A stretch of 64,000 bases of DNA from Malaya genurostris (lineage: Eukaryota; Arthropoda; Insecta; Diptera; Culicidae), in assembly GCF_030247185.1 (NCBI RefSeq), contig NC_080571.1:33654753-33718752 (forward strand), in the 5' to 3' direction. The notes below the pieces were generated by a model. It did no database searches, had not been told where the DNA came from, and saw only the letters and a list, made by a program, of their open reading frames with translations. The translations under genes were made by a program, and so were the position numbers. Positions 30,801 to 39,408 of this stretch are shown in pieces. Within the stretch, counting starts at the first letter, position 1. Every line of letters begins with the position of its first letter.

Positions 30801-31829
30801 ATGTTGAAGGTAGAGAACAATCAGAGCGCAAAGTACGAAAAGGATTCGACAATGCTCTTCACCCGATGGTACAACCTGTTGGCTTTCTTCTGGATCTGTC
30901 AATTCATAATCGGATGTCAACATATGGTCATAGCAGGGGCAGTAGCTTATTGGTTCTTCTCCCGCAATAGATCCAATCTTGGAAACCCGATTTTGAAAAG
31001 TTTCGGAAATTTGGTGCGATATCACATGGGAACTGTGGCCTTCGGTTCGTTCATTATAGCTCTAGTACAATTTCTGCGCACCGTACTGAAAGCCTTGATG
31101 GTGAGTATTTACGTAAAAGTGACTAGCCCGAAATAATCATAGTGTTTGTTTTTTTAGTGTTACGTTCGAGAACATCGGAATAAAGTCGCTAACTGCGTTC
31201 ACGACTGTTGCCAGTGTTGTCTTAAATGTTTCGAACAGGTACTACAGTATCTCACTCGGAACGCTTACATCATGACGGCGATGCATGGAGACCCATTCTG
31301 CAAGGCTGGAAAAAATGCCTTTCGTTTGCTGACCAACAACGCTCTGCGAGTGTTCGCAATCAACTCGGTGGGTGATTTTGTATTGATCCTTGCAAAAATT
31401 TTCGTAGTAGCAGTTACCTGCCTAATCGGGATGGAATTAATTCAGAAGAAAAATGGCCTCCATCATCCGTACGTGCCGATCATTCTGGTGGGAATTTTCG
31501 CTTATCTAGTGGCTCACTGTTTCATGACTGTTTACGAGGTAAGCAATGTTTTTCGATAATATAATCGGTCGCATAATGGCTGATTTGTTTTCTCACAGAT
31601 GACAATCGACACAATATTCTTGTGTTTTTGTGAGGATTGCGAAACCAACGATGGCATTAGCAAACCGTACTACATGTCAAGGGGTCTAATGGAATTTGTA
31701 CAGAACTCCAAAAAGGCATTAGCGATACACGACGGCCAAGGTGTTGGCAGCTTGCGCGAAGGAAAGGCATGGACTGATGAAGGATCCAAAATGATACCAA
31801 CCCAAACTATTTCTGAGACTGTCGACTGA
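15782..31829 (+). CDS. Choline transporter-like protein (SLC44/CTL family), whole coding span, 8 exons
   Basis: CTL proteins are multi-pass plasma- and mitochondrial-membrane carriers of choline and ethanolamine (family knowledge). Joined exons 15782-15841, 24509-24619, 26724-26843, 30007-30110, 30171-30657, 30732-31100, 31158-31538 and 31599-31829 give 620 codons plus stop, close to the family's usual 640-700. The N-terminus MFCCCIGNR recalls the MGCC start of SLC44A1-type members. Next come DKSRHCTDLLF (first membrane helix), FGDIYRIINGYDDCANVCG (first loop) and a Cys-rich extracellular loop. The hydrophobic helices end in the family signature RNAYIMTAMHGDPFCKAGKN and CFCEDCETNDG. All exon junctions are GT-AG and phase-consistent. 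Introns 1-3 are filled with transposons, while introns 4-7 are only 57-74 bp. Orthology to CTL1 rather than CTL2 is suggested only by the N-terminus. Confidence 0.9.
16636..17530. repeat. Direct repeat pair around a MITE
   Basis: About 260 bp at 16,636-16,906 recurs, diverged, at 17,274-17,530. Shared words include TGACAACCCCC, CATAACTTGTTTCAAGTTAT and GTACCGAAGCG/TACACCGAAGCG. The MITE at 16,955-17,206 lies between the copies. No coding potential. It lies in CTL intron 1. Confidence 0.7.
16955..17206. mobile_element. MITE family B, copy 1 (252 bp)
   Basis: Perfect 16-bp inverted ends TGTCGTTTTCGCTTGA, flanked by TTA on both sides (16,952-16,954 and 17,207-17,209). This suggests a PIF/Harbinger-type non-autonomous element. 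Copy 2 at 27,198-27,449 has the same length and ends. Confidence 0.85.
17785..18095. mobile_element. hAT-like MITE with repeated 'cacagatt' motif (311 bp)
   Basis: The inverted ends CAGGGATGCCAGG/CAGGGATGCGAGG are flanked by an 8-bp duplication (CTGGTAAG left, CTGGTAAT right). CAGGG ends and an 8-bp duplication are characteristic of hAT elements. The inside repeats CACAGATT or close variants about ten times. It carries no transposase. Confidence 0.8.
18449..18475. repeat. Poly-C run, 27 bp
   Basis: Twenty-seven uninterrupted C residues, unusual in this AT-rich region. The length may be inexact because such runs are hard to sequence. Confidence 0.9.
18640..18849. mobile_element. MITE family C (210 bp, 39-bp inverted ends)
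   Basis: The ends AACTTAAGTTTACGTTTCGT... match in inverted orientation at 38 of 39 positions (18,640-18,678 and 18,811-18,849). The flanking DNA at 18,866-18,905 (ACCTAGCATAAATTTGGGGG) recurs at about 34,137 beside a relative. Confidence 0.85.
19870..20870 (+). repeat. Minisatellite array, forward, about 9 units of 95-122 bp
   Basis: The core CGAGCGTAGGGTGG and variants recur near 19,891, 20,008, 20,124, 20,248, 20,341, 20,459, 20,571, 20,684 and 20,789. Between cores each unit carries a variable AT-rich text with TGACTAAT, ATTGATT and TCAATAGCAATT. The units are much diverged. Confidence 0.85.
20940..21780 (-). repeat. Minisatellite array, inverted, about 8 units
   Basis: The reverse complement of the same unit (CC(C/A)CCCTACGCTCGCTGAAAA-like) occurs near 20,969, 21,065, 21,182, 21,297, 21,368, 21,449, 21,548 and 21,672. 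With the forward array it forms two arms that could fold on each other. Confidence 0.85.
21842..22676. mobile_element. TA-flanked element nested in the hAT element (835 bp)
   Basis: The ends CACACTTAAAA and TTTTAAGTGTG are perfect 11-bp inverted repeats with TA on both outer sides (21,840-21,841 and 22,677-22,678). The subterminal regions are full of GCCGAGA/TCTCGGC words on both strands. No transposase is encoded. Confidence 0.75.
23429..23489 (+). ncRNA. Candidate stem-loop RNA, 61 nt
   Basis: A 24-nt left arm starting GATGGAGATGCATGG pairs with a right arm ending CCATGCATTTCCATC at 22 of 24 positions (one G-U), with a two-base internal loop and a 13-nt terminal loop. It is the size of a small pre-miRNA and lies on the sense strand of CTL intron 1. 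A further partial inverted copy just upstream (23,402-23,416) makes a repeat origin equally likely. Confidence 0.3.
23720..24090. repeat. 'tacgcggtttttt' repeat
   Basis: Short words TACGCGGTTTTTT, GATTTCCGAAGTTACGCG and GGTTCGTATCCCCCACG recur. Part of it (GTTTCATGCATTTCTAAGAT then ATTTGGCATAAAAA) also occurs at 50,470-50,510. Similar sequence is at 36,830-36,880 and 49,215-49,350. Confidence 0.7.
24509..24619 (+). CDS. CTL gene, coding exon 2
   Basis: The acceptor is ATTTTCAG and the donor GTAAGA, phase 0 at both ends, 37 codons. DKSRHCTDLLFIAIKAAFIL matches the start of the first transmembrane helix in CTL proteins, where an (R/K)SCTD motif precedes the helix. Confidence 0.88.
24690..24960 (-). 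pseudogene. mariner-superfamily transposase remnant
   Basis: The minus strand reads EVLPHPPYSQDITLSDYFLF, then RSMQHGPANQHFANYDD and KLPERWEKVVTNDRQYFE, a decayed transposase C-terminus with internal stops. It lies in CTL intron 2. Confidence 0.8.
25195..26373 (-). mobile_element. Tc1-like (DD34E) transposon
   Basis: The inverted ends CAGTTACTCACAAAATTGAT (25,197 onward) and their complement ending at 26,371 are flanked by TA. The element of about 1.18 kb holds a broken transposase on the minus strand. It is inserted in a diverged MITE family B copy within CTL intron 2. Confidence 0.9.
25545..26280 (-). pseudogene. Tc1 transposase pseudogene
   Basis: N-terminal debris at 26,280-26,100 reads LTAEVSQDINRPISTEAVRR followed by VLRKSNLHG, in broken frames. 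The intact stretch 25,545-25,943 has QQDNDPKHTAHVFREWLLQN and SPDMNPIENPWDKINRRFKD. The catalytic Asp and Glu are 34 residues apart (DD34E). Much of the DNA-binding domain is missing and frameshifts separate the parts. Confidence 0.87.
26724..26843 (+). CDS. CTL gene, coding exon 3
   Basis: Forty codons between AAAACTAG and donor GTAATG, phase 0 at both ends. AFGDIYRIINGYDDCANVCG is the highly conserved first-loop motif of the family (GDP-RL-GYD-GN-CG pattern). Confidence 0.92.
27198..27449. mobile_element. MITE family B, copy 2 (252 bp)
   Basis: Same inverted ends and same length as copy 1, with high identity throughout. The right flank is TTA and the left TCA, probably a mutated duplication. 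It lies in CTL intron 3. Confidence 0.88.
27715..28779 (+). mobile_element. ITmD37E (DD37E) DNA transposon, degenerate copy 3
   Basis: The inverted ends (30 bp, one mismatch) read TAAGGAGTGTATCGATAAGT at left and TAAGGAGTGTATCGAAAAGT at right inverted, TA included. The 1.06-kb element has a decayed transposase on the plus strand. Its ends differ from those of the other two DD37E elements, so it is a separate lineage. Confidence 0.92.
27860..28640 (+). pseudogene. DD37E transposase pseudogene
   Basis: Recognisable blocks are QAKTRARKLYNRILQNKDGC, then DDETYAKED (first catalytic Asp), and later KVYEEECLKKTMLP and INPLNCPNLRPIERYWAIVK (catalytic Glu). The second Asp is now Tyr (FWPYLASAHY), 37 residues before the Glu. 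There are several frameshifts, a stop, and a shortened N-terminus. Confidence 0.87.
29100..29880 (-). pseudogene. Non-LTR retrotransposon RNase H remnant
   Basis: The minus strand reads RYTDGSLLKGRVGAGVYC (first RNase H motif) and, later, SHSGITGNEWADELARAGAT (last motif), with frameshifts and stops between. Such RNase H domains follow the RT in LOA, R1 and I elements. The piece could come from a relative of the element at 3.6-6.5 kb, which lacks this part. It lies in CTL intron 3. Confidence 0.85.
30007..30110 (+). CDS. CTL gene, coding exon 4
   Basis: The acceptor follows TTCATTTCCGAAG and the donor is GTAAGA; phase 0 in, phase 2 out. It encodes GTDRTEQKYLLVE and then a Cys-bearing extracellular loop, QCVSRCEDIEG. 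The acceptor's pyrimidine tract is weak, so this boundary is the least certain. Confidence 0.8.
30171..30657 (+). CDS. CTL gene, coding exon 5
   Basis: Acceptor TTACCATTACAG; donor GTACAG after LLLEPIV. Its first base completes a Tyr codon (EGYKPFLNRC). It encodes three to four hydrophobic helices, for example LIAFVFSLLTLVLL and LYYAIAATVATILVYL. Confidence 0.9.
30732..31100 (+). CDS. CTL gene, coding exon 6
   Basis: Acceptor CTTACTTTCAG, donor GTGAGT, phase 0 at both ends, 123 codons. It begins TFISIAVVITLYVYF and includes MLFTRWYNLLAFFWICQFI and the conserved YHMGTVAFGSFIIALVQFLR helix. Confidence 0.92.
31158..31538 (+). CDS. CTL gene, coding exon 7
   Basis: Acceptor TTTTTTTAG, donor GTAAGC, 127 codons in phase 0. 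It opens with a Cys-rich stretch (CVHDCCQCCLKCFEQ), then the family signature RNAYIMTAMHGDPFCKAGKN, and two further membrane helices. Confidence 0.95.
31599..31829 (+). CDS. CTL gene, last coding exon
   Basis: Acceptor TTTCTCACAG. It encodes MTIDTIFLCFCEDCETNDG, KPYYMSRGLMEFVQ and a hydrophilic C-terminal tail, then stops. LCFxEDxExNDG is the family's C-terminal hallmark. Confidence 0.94.
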   Translation: MTIDTIFLCFCEDCETNDGISKPYYMSRGLMEFVQNSKKALAIHDGQGVGSLREGKAWTDEGSKMIPTQTISETVD

Positions 31830-31919
31830 TATAAGCCTGTAGTTTATTTTTCTTACTTTTGTATTACTAAAGTTGTCTTATTTGTGTGAATGTGTGGTGT
31901 GATTTTTTACATTACAGAT

Positions 31920-31925
31920 AATAAA
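31920..31925 (+). terminator. Polyadenylation signal AATAAA of the CTL gene
   Basis: AATAAA lies about 90 bp after the CTL stop codon, in AT-rich DNA and in the sense orientation. Confidence 0.6.
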
Positions 31926-32038
31926 AGCAACACAAATTATTCTCTAATTGTTGAGTACCTATTTGAAAAAAAAATCTAACCAGAAAAGTACCACGTCTTT
32001 TGAGATTTTGTTAGTTCCTAAAACACCTGAGCATTTAC

Positions 32039-33118
32039 TACACGGAGAACCCGCAGATCACAAAATTACAATATTGCAATTGTTGTTTCACGCCCTGGTT
32101 GTTTCAACTAAAATGTTATTGATTTAACTAACACACCTGTTGATTTTGTTATAACCATTCAGGTAACCGAAATTGTTGTATTCAAATGCTGTCACTTGGC
32201 GAAGAACAAAGACAGCAAAACGCAGAACAAAAAAACCTCTTCATTTCACCAGAAGCGTTCATATTGAAAATTTTCAATGGTAAATGAACGTCATTTATGT
32301 TAGTTACGTAGTGGTCGTTTTATGTAAGTGAAAGTATGCAGAAGAATATAACAGTTAATTGTAAAACAATTTTTCCATGTGTTAAATAGATATTCATACA
32401 GTATAAATGTTTTAATTTCATCTGAGAGTAATGTATTCTAGGACAGTTCATGTCAATGTTATTAAAACCGCTTAACGCTTAAAAAATTGCTGCTAAAGTG
32501 AAGTGGTACTATTTGTATTTTCTTGAAAGTGTATCTGTAGCATTAGGTTTACCAGCGAGCCATTCTGCAAGTTAAGGAAAATTTCCTAATTCGCTGTGAC
32601 TATTTTTCTGGTGAGTTTCCTTTTGAGAATTGTAATCTTTTGGTGCATTTCTATATCCTTTGTGAGTTTAGTGATAATTAGGTAAAATTTCGTTGTTCAA
32701 GCAGTGAACGATTAGCTGCCCCCAGAAGAGGCTATCAGTAAAAAATATTTATTGCAATTGGCGTTTTAAGTTCAAATAACTGAATAATTGGTTGAAACAA
32801 CTGAGACATTTTTTGCTTTCATGTATACAAGTAACTTTGCTGGGATTGTGTCTTTGCTCAATTGCACGAGTGACACCTGATTGAAACGTTTCATTGTTCG
32901 CTCAGGGTGTTTGGCATTGCTCAACTGAAACGTTTCATTACTTGTTTGTGGTGCGTGTCTTTGTTGGGTGTCGTTGCTAAGCTGCCAGCACGATAAATCA
33001 AAAATGACAGATTAGTTAAAACAACAGTCGATTAGTTGTACCAATTTTTAACCAATCAAAATCAGAAAAACAACTAATATTTTAGTTGTTTTGCGATCGC
33101 TGGCTTTTCCGTGTGTAA
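32039..33118. repeat. Possible TACACGGA-ended element
   Basis: The left side begins TACACGGAGAACCCGCAGAT and the right side ends GATCGCTGGCTTTTCCGTGT, loosely inverted. The inside is AT-rich with TTGTTTCAACTAA/TTAGTTGTTT words on both strands. It resembles the clearer element at 35,457. No protein. Confidence 0.45.
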
Positions 33119-34039
33119 TCATGGTGCAACTCAAAATCGCCTCCATCCATATCATTTAAGTAATAACTGTATTCAGCATTAGTCAGCTGGTTCTTCTCTT
33201 CAGAGGAAAATTCGCTCAAATTTATTCAACCTGGAAATCGTTTGCAGTGGTAATTTATTTGCATCGACATCCAGTGGACATCTGACCAGAGCTAATAAAA
33301 GCAAATTTCATTGACTCAAAATAGACGTCACTCTCAGTTCCGCTTGCAACTTATGAGAACGAGATCCGTCATGGTCAACGACATAAGTGGAACAGTAGTT
33401 TAAAAAATGTGTTCTTCCATTTGCTCTTTCATTCATTTTCGGTTTTCAGTGAAAGTCGCATACTGTGCAGTGTCGATATTCACTCGAAATTCATAAAGAC
33501 TTTTACCTGTTGTTATTCAAATCTGTAGTAGTTTTGATTTCCAGAGGTTCCGTGGTGTAATTACTTCGATTTATCATATTTTAAAAACTATTTATAGCCA
33601 AAAATCACAGATTTTCAATATATCGATGAAAGAATGAGAATTGAAATTCTGCTGATTCTCCCTGCAGACGTTAGTTTGGTTTCATTTTGTCGAAAATGCT
33701 TCGTCTCTTTTGGTTTGTTTTAGATGCGGTCATTTAGGAATGAGACAGTGATAAACTAGTATGAGGCTATTGAATTGGGATCTTGCATTGATAATGCGTG
33801 ACAATTTTAAGTTCTGGACCTGACACATTTTAGAAGAAAGCTTTGGGCGAAGCGCGCAAAAAGTGGCAATTATTTTCAGCAATATCCAGCAGCACAAACT
33901 TAGCTTGCAAGAGCAATACACTTGATCTTGTTTAACATGGCAGAAAATCAACCAAGTCGATTTTAAAAACTGAACCATACGATTCCATCAATGAAAAGAT
34001 TCTGTTATGGTAATTTATGCGAAATGAATAAACCAATTT
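33119..34039. other. No recognisable gene
   Basis: Intergenic DNA between the CTL and ZFAND4-like genes. No domain-bearing frame or terminal repeat seen. Confidence 0.5.
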
Positions 34040-34275
34040 TCACTATGATTTTACGTTTCGTGTTTAACTCATCAGTGCGCAGCAGTTTCGGCTTGCTAAC
34101 AAAGGGAACGTAAAGCATAGTAAAAATGGGTATACGTACCTAGCATAAATTTGGGGGTAAAAATAGCAATCTTTTACGTCTCCAAATTTCCACAGTCTGT
34201 ACGGCTAGCAAACCGAAACTTATTTCGTCCGAGACGTCAGTTTAGACATTACACTTCGGTGTCTCTTACATTTCA
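34040..34275. repeat. Relative of MITE family C
   Basis: It shares TTTACGTTTCGTGTTTAACT-like ends, CATCAGTGCG, GAGACGTCAGTTTAGACATT and the flank ACCTAGCATAAATTTGGGGG with 18,640-18,905, but rearranged. Confidence 0.6.
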
Positions 34276-35455
34276 CTCACACATCATCTCACCCATCAGG
34301 TCCCAAACGATACATCCTCACAGTACAAACTGTATGAACATCGTTTGACAGCTATCAGTGGTTCGCTCATTGGTTAAGTCATTATTATTTCGTTCTATTC
34401 TACAATATTCTATCTCATTCCACAGTAATCCATTGTACACAAACCACCAATAAACGTCAAATATGGACTCGATTTACCGTTCATTTGTTGTAATCGTGTG
34501 AAACCCAATTGGGATACGTTCAGTCCACTTTATTTCCGCTTCACACTGGTAATAAGGGCTGGTAGTATAAAAATAAAACATAAAAAAGAGCTCAGTTAAG
34601 CCCTACCGGCCTCTCCAACCCCGGATGTTGGAGCGTAATGAAATCAACATCTTATTAATTTAATTCGTTCCATATCTTATTCATTTAATTCAATTATGAA
34701 GCTAAAAGCTGTAATGCATATCTTTATCAAATTGTAACGCAAATAGATTGTATGCGATGATGTTTGCAATACCGTCAAGCCCACCAATCAATGGGAGGGA
34801 TTATGTAAAATCTGTTACGCAGCAAAATGGGTCCCAAATGCGAGTACTTTTATTAACAAACGAAAAGATACTCGCATACCGGCCCCATCTTTGCATACTA
34901 TACTTCTCTCGCACATGTCAAAATTTCATATCTGATTTTCCATGTGAAACTTTTAATCGTTATAATTAGGTTTGTGATATCATATCAGGTCGTGATGCAA
35001 TTAAATTGTATGGTGGAGACTCTTCCACGGAAGATAGCTCAAACAGTGACTTTGTAGGTTTCAATGCCACCAACACCCGAGAGAAATATTCTGAAATTTC
35101 TTTTTCAGCACATCGTTCGAGATAATTCTAATTTGAAATATTTGCATATACCTACATCTGATTTTGGTCAAAGTTATGGCAAAAGAGCTGATTTTTTTCC
35201 TAAAGTTGTTGTTTCGAAGGTTGAAATTGTGAGTATAAATGGGCATGGTAATACGTTTGATTCTGAAGGAAGCTATTTTGGCGAGGAACTGAGATCGGAA
35301 CGCAAAATATCCAAAAGAAATTATCGTACCGACTATATCCAAAGATCGATTCAAGGATAGTTTATCTTACATTATCTAAATTTTCGCATGAACTGCCAGC
35401 GCTAAATATTGGTACAGTGACAAGAAATAAATAATGCAACCTGTACATTTTCTAG
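34276..35455. other. No recognisable gene
   Basis: Intergenic. Opposed frames at 35,061-35,360 on both strands have no domain features and no splice context. Confidence 0.45.
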
Positions 35456-35456
35456 A

Positions 35457-36678
35457 TACACGGAACGACCGAAATTAGCTCTGCGCCTAATTCGTATTAC
35501 TGTTTTTGAATTAGTTGATTTTAACTACAAAATTTCCAAAATAACTATAAAATTAGTTAAAATTGAGAATTTACTTTGCTGAAAAAACTCTTATTTTTAG
35601 AGAATGTGTTTAGTTGGCGAATATTCTGGACACAAACCAGCAATATTTCAATCCAACACGAAATTCTCATTGACAACTAATTTTGTTATTAAAATCAGAA
35701 AATTTGTTTCTATTTATCTATCACCATCATTACTGAAGGACAGCACAAAGAAAACAAAACTGAAATGGGTATTATTAACAAGTTTATTAGCCAAAAACTC
35801 ATGAGAAGTGTCAAAGCAAAACAATCCATTAAAAAGGTAAAAAGGACAGTCTTATTAAAACTGCTTGAAAATTGTTTTGATGTTTTTCGCATGTGTTCGA
35901 TATATCTTTATTTAAATTTCTAAACCAATATGTAAAAATGTCGTAAACTGTTAGTGGAAATCGTATTTATAAAAAATTTGTGCGCACTTGAAGCGATTGT
36001 GCGTAATAATGTTTTTACGCGGAACAGTGAAGTGAATTTCGAATGTTTCACTCTAATTGTGATGAAGTTTTTTTGTATCTTCAAACCTTCCGAGCTGCGC
36101 CGTCCGGTGTACTACTTGTATTCGGTTTTTGTTTTCCGAGTGCTAAAAGTTTTCAGTGAGAATGAAGAAAACAGTGATTTAGAAGAAAAAAATTCAAAAA
36201 GTTGTTTATGTTTCGTTTATGTCTTTTTCTTAAATACAACATCGTATCTATACCTGCCAATATAGAAAAGACAACCGCGTCTGAAATTTTTTCGGCAGTA
36301 GTGTGCCATCTAGTGGCTAGTAGTCATTACGGTGTTACCGTTTCGGTGACAGGGCGCCATATAGCTGCAGATTGCAGAAGCCAATTCAACCATTCATATT
36401 GGTTGAAAACAACATTTTATTTCTTTAATTCAACTAAAAAATTAGTTGAATGGAAATGAAATGTGCCTAAGCTAAGAAATGGCAGCACGTTTAATTTGTG
36501 AATTCAACTAAAAAAAATAGTCATTTCAACAAATATTTTATTATTATTAAGGGAATGAGAATAAAAACTCTAAATTAGCAAAAGTAAGATTTTTTTAGTT
36601 GTCTCAAAAAATAACTAACTAAAATCAGCAAATCAACTAAATTTTTCGCGAAAATGCTGATTTCGGTCGTTCCGTGTA
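35457..36678. mobile_element. TIR element with TACACGGAACGACCGAAAT ends, 1.2 kb
   Basis: The inverted repeats at 35,457-35,479 and 36,656-36,678 differ at one of 23 positions, with TA at the outer edges, which suggests TA target use. The inside is AT-rich, with CAACTAAAA words on both strands and no transposase that I recognise. Confidence 0.8.
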
Positions 36679-39408
36679 CTAAAACGTGATTTTTAATGCG
36701 AGTACTTTCCATATGGGACAGACTCGACTTGATATTTTTTTCAAATTCTCCTGAATTAACCCCAAATTATTATTGCTATTCATGAAAGTAGGGTAAAAAT
36801 TAACGTTAACCGTCGGGCTAACTCAAAGTAATGCTGTTTTTTTACGCGATACGTATCCCCCGCGTAAAAAAAAAGACTTCAGGGACTCTTCCATTTGAAT
36901 CTAAGTTTTTGAAAATCGGTCCAGCTGTTTCTGAGAAATTGATGTGAATTCCGGTTTGAGGTACACGATCACTTTTTACGGTCTAATCAACATTTTTCCA
37001 TTTTTTTTGGAATACAAAACAAAATTTGAAATATTTCAAAATTTGAAAATAATTGGCGAAGTAGTTCAACAACCATGGACTTGGACTTTTATAACGTGTT
37101 TCCGAGAAAAAACAAACGCGTTTGAGGTTCATAAGGGTGGGGTCTAACACTTTCGAAAAATCAATTTTTTCAATTGTATTTTTCTATAATAAAACATTTG
37201 AAGAATGTTTTGTCATTTTTTTTCAAACCAATAAAAGCAGAAGTCTTGGGCCTACGGGCTGAGCTATTGCCGGCCCGTAGTTTCCAGAGTGTTGTTCCGA
37301 TAGACTTGAAAATTTGACGAAACATTCTTGAAATGTTCTACTATAAGAAAATACAAAGAAAAAATAAATGATTTTTCTTAATTGTTAGACCCTACCCGCC
37401 CCTTAAACCTTCAGACTACTTATTCTGTTCTTTGATGTGTAATAGTGGTTCCTGATTGGTGTAATAGCTACCAACCGACGTCGATTCCGCATATGCTATC
37501 CAAAAACGCTTCCGAAGTGCGCTCACGTTTGTGTTTTTTCATCCGGGGTCAGCATGCATTCAGTGATAGGATAATTTTCATCTGCATAATCTCGCCACAA
37601 ATTATGGCGCGCTGTCTTAGTTCTTGTGACATTTACTAGCTCAGAAATATTCACTTTCCGATCAATCAAAACTATTATATGTTTTGTGTAACCGCAAGAG
37701 AAACAGGCTGTTGCGAACTTCAGCTTTAGTGGAGTTTCGGTCACACGAAAGATTGGTTCGTTCAAAGTGTTTTTTAATCGTATGTATAGATTTTAACCGT
37801 ATGATATATCCTCTATTTATTTCTCACTTTCTGACCCTAATGGGCGGAATTAGCAATCAAGTCCTGGTAGACTGCATGAAGACGATGGTCTTACCCATCA
37901 CGGCAATTCCGTTCCCCGTTTAGACTAACAGCATAGGGACTGAAAATTAAATCACACTCCGACCGTGCGAAGTCTGAACATGTTCCTTTTTTACTTGTTT
38001 TCTGAGTTGTGCATTATCACTTGGATGAACATTTTTTTTCGGAAGACAAAAAGTTGTGGACTCGAGTTTTGTCCTTTGGGTAACATTTCCGCAAATTATA
38101 AGCTCTGTTTTTTTTTAAATATTCATCAATCCAGTCTAGTCCATTTTTCAAATCTGTTTTCCCACTGAGTGATGCAAGTTGAAAGGCTCCAGATCGAAGG
38201 TCCGATACATGATGTCATCATCGACCGTTCGAGAAACTTGTTTACAATCTGGTTACTTGTGAGTTTCCCCGAATTTTTTTTATTGGATTTTTATTTTTTA
38301 CGATTTTTAATAAGTAATAAATTATTATGTTTGCAAAGAATAAACGTCTATTAGCTCTGAACTTACGCCATATATATGCGACACTAGTAGCGTGTTTACC
38401 AGTGGTATTTGATTAAATGGTAATTGTGTAATAGGATTATCGTTACTCCAGGTTACAATCGGTACTATTACATGCATTATAATCATTGTTTACGTTACTG
38501 CTAGTATACTCACTATGTGGGTTATATTGGTAATAGGAAACTACTTGAAAATCCACCATTAGAAATATAAATAAAGGGAAAACAATCTGCGCAAGTATAA
38601 AAATATTTCCTTCTCTGTACCAGCTTGCCCCTTAGAATTTGTATTACGTACCGATGTTGAGGGCTGTGTGGTAATTAGTACTGTTTCTGGACAGGCTGTC
38701 TACTAGTTCACATTCCGATGTAGTTCAGTGTTTGTGTGTCTATTTGATTTTGTAAATCAAGCTTTGGTTTGTGTTGTTTTTTTTTCATCCTCGCACTGAA
38801 GCGCACTGATCTTCTGGTGAATGATGTCCTCAATTCAATTTTTACGTTGTTGTCAACATTAAATATGGGATTCATGAAATTTATAGAATATCTAGCTAAA
38901 CTTTTTTTCCTCGGTTTTATTTCAACTGTCTTTATCATTTAGTAACTGTTCCGATTCAATTCTTACAAACGAGCATCAATATATTATAGAATGATGTCCT
39001 TCTATTTCTATTCTCAGCTGATAGCACTCTAGCGATATAAGGCGAAACCATTCCTATGAGTACCTAGTTGCTGTAGTGAAATGTGTGGTGCGTAAAGTCT
39101 AAATTTTTCAATAATGACAGAATTAAAACTATAACTGATTCGACCATTACGTGGAACTGCTCAAGGTGTTACTAGACTGTGGAACTTAAATACGCCACAC
39201 AATCACTTTACTAGCAACGCCATTATATGTATAGATACTATGATAATAAGAAACAAAATCAACTACAGGAAAAAAATGATTATATTTACACTACATTTGA
39301 CTTCCATCAATGTATACTGTCTAAATCAGGCTGTAAAAATTCCAAACTAAACTTTCATTTCTCCGTTCCCGAAAGAAACTGTCCTTCTAATTTTTTTTCG
39401 ACGATAAT
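36679..39408. other. Intergenic DNA and 3' flank of the ZFAND4-like gene
   Basis: A 'tacgcg' repeat fragment lies at about 36,830-36,880. The rest has no recognised gene. A minus-strand AATAAA (TTTATT at about 38,915 on the plus strand) could be the ZFAND4-like poly(A) signal, but the distance from the stop (about 490 bp) is only plausible, not shown. Confidence 0.4.

Noticed and set aside
36944..37147. 67-codon plus-strand frame
   Set aside because: AT-rich chance frame without domain features or splice context.
37523..37765. 80-codon minus-strand frame (FATACFSCGYTKH..., YADENYPITECMLTPDEK)
   Set aside because: The text is mildly protein-like and could be a retroelement ORF1 remnant, but no family match or neighbouring element supports it.
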